This document shows, piece after piece, positions 1 to 6,149 of a stretch of DNA of 20,502 bases; positions within the stretch are counted from its first letter, which is position 1, and each line of letters opens with the position of its first letter. Source of the DNA: JBOGXF01 sp050694275 (GTDB taxonomy: Bacteria; Actinomycetota; CADDZG01; WHSQ01). The stretch lies in contig JBOGXF010000161.1 in the NCBI GenBank assembly GCA_050694275.1, positions 1-20,502 on the forward strand, written 5' to 3'. The notes under the pieces are model-generated. The model was given only the letters and a program-made list of their open reading frames with translations, ran no database searches and was not told where the DNA came from. The position numbers and the translations under genes were made by a program.

Positions 1-157
1 ACCTCGCCCGACACTCCCGTGATGATCTCGCAGCCGTCGCTCTCGCTCTCAACACGCGACCTCGAAAGACCCTTGGCTGGTTGACTCCCGCCGAGGCCTT
101 AGCGGATCTCTTACAATCGGCTTAACATGGCAGTGTTGCTTCGACCCCTTGAACCCA
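1..157 (+). mobile_element. 3' end of an IS30-family insertion sequence (partial)
   Basis: This is the right-hand end of an IS30-type element entering from outside the window. It holds the last 40 codons of the transposase and, after its stop, a terminal repeat at about 132-157 reading AGTGTTGCTTCGACC then CCTTGAACCCA. That layout resembles IS30 ends as I remember them (TGTTGC, then TCGACC or TTGACC, then TTGAA near the tip). The outer boundary is set at about 157 because the opposite-strand Dph6-like reading frame stops resembling its family exactly there. The left end and target duplication are not in the window. Confidence 0.75.
3..125 (+). CDS. IS30-family transposase, C-terminal fragment
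   Basis: The open frame from base 3 to the TAA at 123-125 encodes a peptide containing ALNTRPRKTLGWLTPAEALA. The block N-x-R-P-R-K-T-L-G-W-x-T-P-A-E is the hallmark C-terminus of IS30-family DDE transposases, located just after the catalytic glutamate region. The catalytic DDE residues and the N-terminal HTH lie upstream of the window. The enzyme would cut and join the IS ends; whether this copy is active cannot be judged from the fragment. The stop codon lies about 30 nt inside the element end, as is usual for compact insertion sequences. Confidence 0.85.
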   Translation, partial: LARHSRDDLAAVALALNTRPRKTLGWLTPAEALADLLQSA

Positions 158-631
158 AGCAGTGTCGATGAATCGTTGTGCCAACTGGGCGGTGTCTTGC
201 CCCCAGAGCGGGAAGAGAGCGGTCTTGTCCAGCGGCGCGAGATTGGTTTCTCGATACGTCCTGATGTCCTCGAGGAAGAGATCGGCGAAGGCGTATGTGT
301 CGATGTCTTTGAGCGGAGGCGCCGAGAGAGCCTGATCCATGATCCTCGCGTAATGCTCGTGGGTGCAATCCGCGGGAATCGTGACCTCGATCAAGTCCAT
401 CCCGAGCGCGACTGTTTGCGCGTGGAGCAGGGACCGGCGCACCCCATGGATGGTGATGCGCTCGTAGTCTCCCGTTACGGTTGTTAGGAGGTGCGAGACC
501 CTGACGGTGGGATCCGCTCGAAGAGCGGTTAGAGCCATCGCGGAATCCTTGCCACCGCTCCAAGAGAGCACGACATCGGTCGCGGCGTGGTGCTCAGGGC
601 CCGGGTGGGCGGTAGCGGTCTGGGGAATCAC
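122..631 (-). pseudogene. Dph6-like PP-loop ATP-binding protein, C-terminus removed by the IS30 insertion
   Basis: The frame contains the PP-loop signature VVLSWSGGKDSAMAL near its start, then the blocks FADLFLEDIRTYRE and TALFPLWGQDT, all typical of the adenine nucleotide alpha-hydrolase / diphthine-ammonia ligase-like family (ATP pyrophosphatases that adenylate a substrate before amidation). In bacteria the family's real substrate is generally unknown. Intact relatives continue after the FID block with a CVD and a PCGENGEFHTF-type end of roughly 50 residues. Here the frame passes from FIDTA straight into the IS end (W-V-Q-G-V-E-A-T) and stops in it. I placed the start at a GTG (629-631), close upstream of the PP-loop. 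An open frame continues to an ATG at 835, but that 68-residue extension is Pro/Arg-rich and unlike the family. A GGAGG-like stretch lies about 30 nt upstream of the GTG, too far to be decisive. Confidence 0.78.
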
Positions 632-906
632 CTGCGCAGTTTCGCGCTCGATCGGGTACCACCTCCTCTCTGGGCGCGGCCGCGCGCCGGGACCAGCCGT
701 TCCTGGTGACGCAACCGTAGTCCGCTGACTCCTACACGCAACCGCACGCTTTAGAGCCGCCCTCGAAAGGTCCTCGCTAAGCTCGGCTGCATTCTCGGGC
801 GGGGGGTCGGGCTTCGCCCGAAAGATCAAGTGCAATGCTCGGTCGTTCTCGCTTGGTAGCTCTGCAACCTTAGCGGCGGAAGGAGATATGCGGTAAGAGA
901 ACGTAC

Positions 907-1293
907 ATGCATCCGAACGCGGAACTGCTGGAGCGAGAGTATGAGGCTCGGGCTCGCGGAGACTTGGGCGCCCTTGAGGAGACCTTTCATGAAGACGTCG
1001 TATGGCATGTCCCCGGCCACAGTTCGATCGCAGGCACCTATCGTGGGCGCGAGGAGGTCATGGCTTATTCGCGACGGCGCCAGCAATTGGCCGATGGCAC
1101 TTTCAAGATCACGGTGCACGACATCTTGGCGAACGATGATTGGGCACTCGTGATCGCCACAGGTCGGGTCGATCGCCATGGCCGGTCGTACGAGTGGCGC
1201 GCCCATGGCCTGTATAGGTTCCGTGATGGAAGGATCGCCGAATGCCGAGTGTTACCTGAAGACCAGTACACGTTCGATGAAATCTGGTCTTGA
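907..1293 (+). CDS. SnoaL-like / NTF2-fold protein
   Basis: 128-residue protein of the cone-shaped alpha+beta barrel family that includes SnoaL polyketide cyclases and ketosteroid isomerases. The pattern fits: an N-terminal helix (HPNAELLEREYEARARGDL), the block FHEDVVWHVPGHSSIAGTYRGREEV, a strand pair ending in W-R-A-H-G-L-Y-R-F-R-D-G-R-I, and the usual 120-140 residue length. Such proteins may be small hydrolases, isomerases or non-enzymatic binders; no substrate can be inferred. A purine-rich AAGGAG (880-885) sits 21 nt before the ATG, too far for ordinary initiation, while TAAGAG (894-899) sits 7 nt before it, so a leaderless message is possible. It is divergent from the truncated Dph6-like gene. 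A paralogue with the same HPNAEL start lies at 8964-9353. Confidence 0.85.
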   Translation: MHPNAELLEREYEARARGDLGALEETFHEDVVWHVPGHSSIAGTYRGREEVMAYSRRRQQLADGTFKITVHDILANDDWALVIATGRVDRHGRSYEWRAHGLYRFRDGRIAECRVLPEDQYTFDEIWS

Positions 1294-1558
1294 TCCCCTT
1301 CCGTCAGGTTGCTGAGGCTCTGCGTTTCCGTCTGACTCGTCCTCGTCGTGCTCTACCGTTCGCTCCTGCGGCAGACGTTCTTTCTTGACGGCACGTTAGG
1401 GCGGTCGCTTCGTAGTTCAAGGCGGTCCGCTTACCGCTTTGCTCCTTAATGCTCCCGCCGGGCTTCGCCGGTTCCCCTGACCTACTTCGCTATCTCCCCC
1501 CTATCCACGAGCCGTAAGAACGTCTAAGCGCCGCAGGAGGCGCGAAGGAGGTAGCACG

Positions 1559-1612
1559 ATGAACCAGGTTGTCCTCATCGGAAACCTCACCGAGGCCTTG
1601 GCGAACTCTTAG
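1559..1612 (+). pseudogene. ssb: Orphan 5' fragment of an ssb gene (single-stranded DNA-binding protein)
   Basis: A strong ribosome binding site (AAGGAGGT, spaced 6 nt) precedes an ATG at 1559 that opens with MNQVVLIGNLT, the near-invariant N-terminus of bacterial and plasmid/phage SSB proteins. The frame then leaves the family (EALANS) and ends at TAG 1610-1612, so the normal next block (x-D-P-E-x-R) and the whole OB fold are missing. The following bases do not resume the family in another frame. It is therefore either the scar of a deletion or recombination event, or a captured ssb leader. A short inverted repeat GCGCC-GCAGGA-GGCGC (about 1529-1544) lies just before the ribosome binding site. 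Confidence 0.7.
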
Positions 1613-1683
1613 TTCAAATAGGTGCTTCGGGCCGCGATCTCGGCGGAGGGAACCTCCGACCTGTCTGTGGCGTATATAGGGGC

Positions 1684-2400
1684 ATGACCGGGATGAATGG
1701 AGGGTCCCTGACCCGGCGAAGTTTTGTGGTGGCTCTGGCCGTGGTGGGGCTGCTCGCGAGTGCCGCTCCCGCGGACGCGAAGGTAATGGATCTGCTCGCG
1801 AAGGTTATGGATCTGCACCGGGTGACGATACGTGGGTCCGAATTGAAGCAACCTCTCGTTCTCAGCCAGAGAGAATTCGGAATCCCGCGCTCTCAATCTG
1901 GCCCTCGGCTGGTGGCGGCTTTTGGCTTGTTGGATTACGAGGGCGGGAGAGAAGCGCGGCCGTCGGGTGAATTGGGCGTGGGCTTCGAAGTTACATACGA
2001 GTATCGGAGCAACTACGACGGCGAGCCCAGGTTCTTCCGAGTCCGGGAGGTCCTGTATCCGTACGCTCGGGTCGAAAGACTCTACGAGGGGCGAATCACG
2101 ATGGGCCCGGTCGCGTTTACTCCGCCGGGGCAAACATGGCGGATGGGACGGGATACAGCCGTGCAAGAGATACCGACCGGTTGGCGCGCCTATCCGCGTT
2201 CAGTCGTGCGACATCTCCAGGGGCAGGGGTTGCCGGTCGTCGAGACTGCTCGCCTGAATGCGGAGCCAGCGGAAGTGCGACGATCGTGGGGATGGCTTTT
2301 GACTCCGGTCCTGGTCGGACTCCTGGCAATCTCAGCCCGCGTCTATCGCAGACGATCTTTGACCGCGCAAGCGCAGCCGCGCGTATTTGGTTTGTGGTAG
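1684..2400 (+). CDS. Hypothetical Tat-type secreted protein with C-terminal membrane anchor
   Basis: 238-residue protein of unrecognised family. The N-terminus has a twin-arginine type signal: TRRSF at residues 10-14 followed by a hydrophobic stretch VVALAVVGLLASAAPADA, with likely cleavage after ADA. A 21-bp near-perfect duplication follows directly and gives AKVMDL twice. The middle is a predicted soluble domain with a VLYPYARVE block. Near the C-terminus a single transmembrane segment (WLLTPVLVGLLAISA) is followed by YRRR, which would leave a short cytoplasmic tail. It is therefore likely an exported domain tethered to the membrane. ATG 1684 and ATG 1693 are both possible starts; neither has a good ribosome binding site, and TATATA (1673-1678) just upstream could serve as a -10 box. 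No function is assigned. Confidence 0.65.
   Translation: MTGMNGGSLTRRSFVVALAVVGLLASAAPADAKVMDLLAKVMDLHRVTIRGSELKQPLVLSQREFGIPRSQSGPRLVAAFGLLDYEGGREARPSGELGVGFEVTYEYRSNYDGEPRFFRVREVLYPYARVERLYEGRITMGPVAFTPPGQTWRMGRDTAVQEIPTGWRAYPRSVVRHLQGQGLPVVETARLNAEPAEVRRSWGWLLTPVLVGLLAISARVYRRRSLTAQAQPRVFGLW
1777..1818 (+). repeat. Tandem duplication, 2 x 21 bp, in-frame
   Basis: Bases 1777-1797 and 1798-1818 are adjacent copies that match at 19 of 21 positions and encode AKVMDLL and AKVMDLH, immediately after the predicted signal peptide of the 1684-2400 protein. The length is a multiple of three, so the reading frame is kept. Confidence 0.9.
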
Positions 2401-2477
2401 CGCGCTGATTCACGAGCAACCCTGCGTCGGCGAGTGAGCAAAGGGGCAACAGCAGCGCCCGCGATCAGAGCGACGGG

Positions 2478-2507
2478 TTGACGGGGCCCCTCGTATGTGA
2501 CTAGGAT
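2478..2507 (+). promoter_or_regulatory. Sigma70-type promoter of the Phd/RelE operon, probably leaderless
   Basis: TTGACG (2478-2483) and TAGGAT (2502-2507) are separated by 18 bp, a near-consensus pair. The ATG at 2515 starts 7 nt after the -10 box, exactly where transcription would begin, and there is no Shine-Dalgarno sequence. The antitoxin, which in this family usually binds its own promoter, could bind here; no clear operator palindrome was seen. Confidence 0.65.
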
Positions 2508-2514
2508 TATGGTC

Positions 2515-2784
2515 ATGGAGACACTTCCCCTAGCTGAGATCAAGGCCCACCTGTCCGAGGTCGTCGACAGGATCGAGCGCCGCCACGAACGCATCACGCT
2601 CACCCGCAACGGCCGACCCGCGGCGGTATTGATCAGTCCTGAGGATCTTGAGGCGTTGGAGGACACGCTCGAACTACTCTCGAACCCCGACGCGCTCCGG
2701 GAGATCGAGCAGGCTCGGCGGGACATCGAAAAGGGCAAGGGCATAGGCGCGGCCGAGCTGCGAGCTCGCTACCTCGGCGAGTGA
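2515..2784 (+). CDS. Phd/YefM-family antitoxin
   Basis: 89-residue antitoxin. The N-terminus METLPLAEIKAHLSEVVDRI followed by ITLTRNGRPAAVLISPEDLEALE is the classic Phd/YefM DNA-binding dimer fold (residues about 1-55). The charged helical C-terminus (ALREIEQARRDIEKGKG) is the usual toxin-binding tail. I chose ATG 2515 over the in-frame GTG 2497 and ATG 2509 because family members begin at METLPL and because it sits at the predicted transcription start. The last codons overlap the toxin start in a GTGA (2781-2784), so translation is likely coupled. Role: neutralises the RelE-type toxin and represses the operon. Confidence 0.92.
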   Translation: METLPLAEIKAHLSEVVDRIERRHERITLTRNGRPAAVLISPEDLEALEDTLELLSNPDALREIEQARRDIEKGKGIGAAELRARYLGE

Positions 2785-3056
2785 CCCGTCGCAGATGGGA
2801 GCTGATCGTGGCTCCCTCTGCCGAGCGCACCCTCGCACGGATCCCCGAGAAGGCGGCTGCGGCCATCGTCGAGTTCCTCGTGGGTCCCTTGACCGATAGG
2901 CCCAAGCGCGTCGGACACCGGCTCCGCCGGGAACTCGAGGGACTGTGGTCCACCCGGAGGGGCGCGTACCGCATCGTCTACGAGATCCATGAAGCCGACC
3001 GCCAGATCAAGGTTGTGCGCATCGACCACCGCGCCGATGTGTACAGAGCCCGGTGA
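2781..3056 (+). CDS. RelE/ParE-superfamily toxin
   Basis: 91-residue toxin beginning at GTG 2781 inside the antitoxin stop region. The C-terminal half (RVGHRLRRELEGLWSTRRGAYRIVYEI, then KVVRIDHRADVYR) is the conserved RelE core: basic residues that in ribosome-dependent members contact and cleave mRNA in the A site, and the terminal H-R-x-D-V-Y-R block. The N-terminus has the usual LIVAPSAERTLARIPEKAAAAI helices. It forms a standard type II toxin-antitoxin pair with the preceding gene. Its own stop overlaps the GTG of the next gene in a second GTGA (3053-3056), which is unusual for such pairs. Confidence 0.92.
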   Translation: MTRRRWELIVAPSAERTLARIPEKAAAAIVEFLVGPLTDRPKRVGHRLRRELEGLWSTRRGAYRIVYEIHEADRQIKVVRIDHRADVYRAR

Positions 3057-3531
3057 CAGAGAGATCGCCACCCGATATTGCTGGAGCCTTCAGACGCTTC
3101 CTGCTTCTCCCCATCCTAGCCGCGGCCGCCTTGGTCTTGTCGTGGTCGGTTTCTGGCTTGTGTCGGATTCGGCTAGCTTTCACGGGCACGCGGCCGGGCA
3201 TTGGATCATGGCGATACCGGTCCTCTTCGTGGGCCTCCTCATCGTGCGACTCCCCGAGGCGCACACGATGGCGCGTCGTATCGCGCTTCTCTTTGTTGCC
3301 ATAGTCGTACTTGCGTTGGCAGCGTCACAGCTCCTCGAAGGGATCGGCGCATTCGCTTCCGGAACGGGACCGGTCGACACGGTGCTCGAGTCGATGCATG
3401 GTTTGGGGGAAGCGGGCACTCTGTTCTCGATCTTCGCCTTGCCGCTGTCGTTGGTGATTCTGGCTGTCGTCTATGCCCTGGCGGCAATGCGCGCACTAAT
3501 CGGGCGGTGGTCGTCGCGTAAGAGGGCGTGA
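3053..3531 (+). CDS. Membrane protein translationally coupled to the RelE toxin; apparent -1 frameshift
   Basis: From GTG 3053 the frame gives MTERSPPDIAGAFRR and then a hydrophobic segment LLLPILAAAALVLSWSV. At about 3142-3165 sensible sequence moves to the next frame (DSASFHGHAAGHWIMAIPVL) and continues to the stop at 3529-3531 with three more membrane segments (IPVLFVGLLIVRLP, IALLFVAIVVLALAASQLL, FALPLSLVILAVVYALAAM) and a basic tail WSSRKRA. Joined, this gives a four-helix integral membrane protein of about 158 residues. One missing base would explain the change, either a sequencing deletion or a real mutation. Alternatively a shorter protein starts in the second frame at GTG 3142 or 3160. 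I do not recognise the family. Confidence 0.5.
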
Positions 3532-3750
3532 CGCCGATGTTTCCACTTCCGCAAGCCTCCGTCGCCACACGCATAACGGAGTAGGCATAGGCCCTTCCGC
3601 TCGATCCCTCCGGACGAGAGGCCCAAAGGAGACGATCGACCAGCGGAACAGACCCCAGAGGGCTGGAACCAGACGTTCCGTCATGCATAGGAGTGCGGGG
3701 ATCCTCGTCGAAGTATTGAGGGCGTTCCCTAGACTGGCAATGGAGGCTCG

Positions 3751-5301
3751 ATGCGTGATCCACACCGGTGGCGGCCGATCGCTGCGGCGGCCGCGCTGAG
3801 CGCCATCCTCATAGGTGCGACGGCGTCCGGTACCCCAGGCCACGATCACGACCACGGCGCTGCAGGTCACCACGACACTGCCGGTCTTCACAGCCACGCG
3901 ATCGGTGGCCCGAACGCGACCCGTGGTCGCGATTGGGCCCGCTACGCGAGCCCCACAAGGCCTTACGCGGGCCCTACGAAAGGCGTCCCGTGCGACAAGG
4001 GATCACGACCGGAGAAGGTTCAGGGAAAGGCACCGGAGGCCGACTACACCTCTGGGCGAGCGGCCAAGGGGTACTTCTGCAACGCCCGACTCATCTCGCA
4101 CTTCGATAATTCGTCAGGCGGCTACCGCGTCGAGCGTTACGTCGACAAGGCGGGCCACGAGTGCGCCTACTGGGACTCGACACTTCTGTGGCCGCACAAC
4201 CTACCGAACCAGGGAACCGAGGGGCCGGGTGTCTACGTGATGGACATGACCGATCCGGCCCATCCGGCGCACACCGACACGCTGCGAACCCCGGCGATGC
4301 AGTCGCCACACGAGTCGCTTCGGCTGAACACGAAACGGGGGCTTCTCGTCGCCGATATGGGTTATCCAACGTGGCAACCCGGCTTCGTCGACATCTACGA
4401 TGTCAAAGAGGACTGCCGGCATCCCGTCCTGCAGTCGTCGTTCCCGGTCGGCATCGTCGGACACGAAAGCGGGTTCGCGCCCGACGGCAAGACCTTCTAC
4501 GTCGCATCTCTATACGGGCACACGCTCACCGCGATCGACCTGACAGACCCGCGGGCACCCGTCGTTTTGGGGACCTCCTCGGATTACCAGCCTCACGGCG
4601 TATCGATCAGCAACGATGGCAACCGCCTGTACATGGCCGAGAGTGCGTTCAACGAGGGCGGCGAGGACTTCACCGGGCTCACGATCCTCGACGTGAGCGA
4701 AGTCCAGAAAAGGGTGCCCAATCCGACCGTGAAGCTTGTCAGCCGGCTCACGTGGCCGGAACTGAGCACCCCACAGAACGCGACGCCGTTTACGGTTCGT
4801 GATCACGAATACTTGCTGGAGACCGACGAGTTCGGTTCGGGCAAACAAGTGGGCGCTGCGCGCATCATCGACATCGAGAATGAGAAGAAGCCGTTCGTCG
4901 TGTCGAACCTGCGCTTGGCCGTGAACAAGGGGAGCCAGACCGACGACCCTGGCGACGACCAGCCGTTCCAGGGATATCAGGGTCATTACTGCTCGCTGCC
5001 CAGCCGCGTGGACCCGTACATCGTCGCATGCAGCTTCATCATGTCCGGCCTGCGCGTGTTCGACATCCGTGACCTCGCGCACCCACGAGAGATCGCGTAC
5101 TTCAACAAACCGCTGATGCCGGGGACGAATCCTTTCTACCCGTCGAAGGCCGGCGCGTTCGCGATGTCGGCGCCGGCGTACGACCAGGAGACGGGCGACA
5201 TCTGGTACACGGATGGCCACAGCGGGTTCTATGTCGTGCGACTCACTGATGCTGCGGGCGTCGGCAAGTTTGCCCGACGCATCCTCTATCCCGGCAATTG
5301 A
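3751..5301 (+). CDS. Secreted LVIVD-repeat beta-propeller protein with His-rich N-terminus
   Basis: 516-residue exported protein. Residues 1-27 are a Sec-type signal (basic start, then IAAAAALSAILIGATASG). Residues 30-49 carry seven histidines (GHDHDHGAAGHHDTAGLHSH), a likely metal-binding stretch. The rest shows repeated blade-like units of the LVIVD/YncE type: GVYVMDMTDPAHPAHTDTL, GFVDIYDVKEDCRHPVL, LTAIDLTDPRAPVVLG, GLTILDVSEV, AARIIDIENEKKPFVV and LRVFDIRDLAHPREIAYF. Several cysteines in the mature part could form disulfides. LVIVD proteins are surface or periplasmic propellers of unclear role, often scaffolds. GGAGG (3742-3746) lies 4 nt before the ATG, and TAGACT (3730-3735) may be the -10 box. 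The next gene, 60 bp downstream, is also secreted and probably in the same transcript. Confidence 0.85.
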   Translation: MRDPHRWRPIAAAAALSAILIGATASGTPGHDHDHGAAGHHDTAGLHSHAIGGPNATRGRDWARYASPTRPYAGPTKGVPCDKGSRPEKVQGKAPEADYTSGRAAKGYFCNARLISHFDNSSGGYRVERYVDKAGHECAYWDSTLLWPHNLPNQGTEGPGVYVMDMTDPAHPAHTDTLRTPAMQSPHESLRLNTKRGLLVADMGYPTWQPGFVDIYDVKEDCRHPVLQSSFPVGIVGHESGFAPDGKTFYVASLYGHTLTAIDLTDPRAPVVLGTSSDYQPHGVSISNDGNRLYMAESAFNEGGEDFTGLTILDVSEVQKRVPNPTVKLVSRLTWPELSTPQNATPFTVRDHEYLLETDEFGSGKQVGAARIIDIENEKKPFVVSNLRLAVNKGSQTDDPGDDQPFQGYQGHYCSLPSRVDPYIVACSFIMSGLRVFDIRDLAHPREIAYFNKPLMPGTNPFYPSKAGAFAMSAPAYDQETGDIWYTDGHSGFYVVRLTDAAGVGKFARRILYPGN

Positions 5302-5361
5302 TCATCATGCCTGATGCGTTGTCGGCAGGTGCCGGGCCTGCTGAGGCGAATCTGTTCACCC

Positions 5362-5913
5362 ATGAGAAGGCTTGTTGCTCTCACGCTGATTCTGGGCCTG
5401 GCCCTGGTGCCCGGCACCTCATGGTCCGGGCCGGAGCGGGCAAAGACATCGTGGACGTCCGAGACCGAGGGATCCCCTGTTGCCACGATCGACGGCGGGT
5501 GGTCGGTGACCGATGGCGGCGTCGATCGTGTCGACTTCCGTGGCCCTCATGTGGTGGGAGCGAGGACGACGTTCGAAGCGCGCTGGCTATCTCCCTGGGT
5601 CCGGGTAACGAGGTCCAGGCCGGCAGAGATCGCGACCGAAGGTGGCCTGGAATACCTGCAGGCTCCCGCCACCGCGGTTGAGGTTGCCGAGATGGTGCGA
5701 GTAAAAGAGAAGGGCGGCAGGTGGAGCAGATGGTTCGGCTTCAGCCTCCCGAACGAAGGTACTTGGGGCGGGGTTCTGTGGGCCAGCGGGGGCATGTCGG
5801 TATGGGTGGGCAAGCCACGTGTGCGACATCTGCGGTTCGAGTGGCGTCTCGTCGGTGAGGCCGAGGCCGTGTCGCACCTTGAGGGCTGGGCCGAGGTGCG
5901 TCTGTCGCGCTAG
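5362..5913 (+). CDS. Small secreted protein of unknown function
   Basis: 183-residue protein with a clear signal peptide (MRRLVALTLILGLALVPGTSWSG). I chose ATG 5362 rather than the upstream in-frame ATG 5314 because it places the basic n-region and hydrophobic core at the N-terminus. The mature part is rich in Trp, Gly and charged residues and looks like a beta-sandwich (WSVTDGGVDRVDF, TTFEARWLSPWVRVT, GGVLWASGGMSVWVG, LRFEWRLVGEAEAVSHL). No cysteines occur in it and no known motif was recognised. It follows the LVIVD gene closely and may act with it at the cell surface; that link rests only on proximity and shared export. Confidence 0.65.
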   Translation: MRRLVALTLILGLALVPGTSWSGPERAKTSWTSETEGSPVATIDGGWSVTDGGVDRVDFRGPHVVGARTTFEARWLSPWVRVTRSRPAEIATEGGLEYLQAPATAVEVAEMVRVKEKGGRWSRWFGFSLPNEGTWGGVLWASGGMSVWVGKPRVRHLRFEWRLVGEAEAVSHLEGWAEVRLSR

Positions 5914-6079
5914 TCGGCCGAGGAATCATCGCCCCGAAGTGGCTGGTGACCGAGGCGCAGCCGGTCCCGTTTGCTGTCAGGATTGCCGCGTGCGGCGGTA
6001 TGTGTTGTTGTTTGCGGCAGCGGTCCTGCTCTTGCCGCGGCTCTTTGTCTCTTAGCAGCGGCGTTTCGGCGTCGGGGCG

Positions 6080-6096
6080 CTGGGGTGGGGCCCCAG
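6080..6096. terminator. GC-rich hairpin between convergent genes (possible bidirectional terminator)
   Basis: CTGGGG and CCCCAG form a perfect 6-bp stem around a 5-nt loop in the 236-bp gap between the convergent genes ending at 5913 and 6150. There is no T-tract, so it is only a candidate. The remainder of the gap (5914-6149) shows no convincing coding or RNA feature. Confidence 0.3.
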
Positions 6097-6149
6097 TCGG
6101 TATTCCTTCGCCCACTGCCACCTCGGGCGGTTGTGAAGGTGTGGTTTTC

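Noticed and set aside
1613..1640. GTTCAAAT near the ssb fragment as a tRNA T-arm or att site
   Set aside because: No acceptor or anticodon stem and no CCA-proximal stem could be paired around it.
3532..3750. Possible coding sequence in the gap before the LVIVD gene
   Set aside because: Minus-strand frames are open here (a block LFRWSIVSFGPLVRRD) but have no start context or recognisable family; treated as non-coding.
4510..5220. Minus-strand open frame of 236 codons opposite the LVIVD gene
   Set aside because: Composition is typical of an antisense shadow and the plus-strand gene is secure.
5914..6149. Possible small membrane peptide (RRYVLLFAAAVLLLPRLFVS)
   Set aside because: It is only the tail of an open frame overlapping the previous gene in another frame, without its own start or ribosome binding site.
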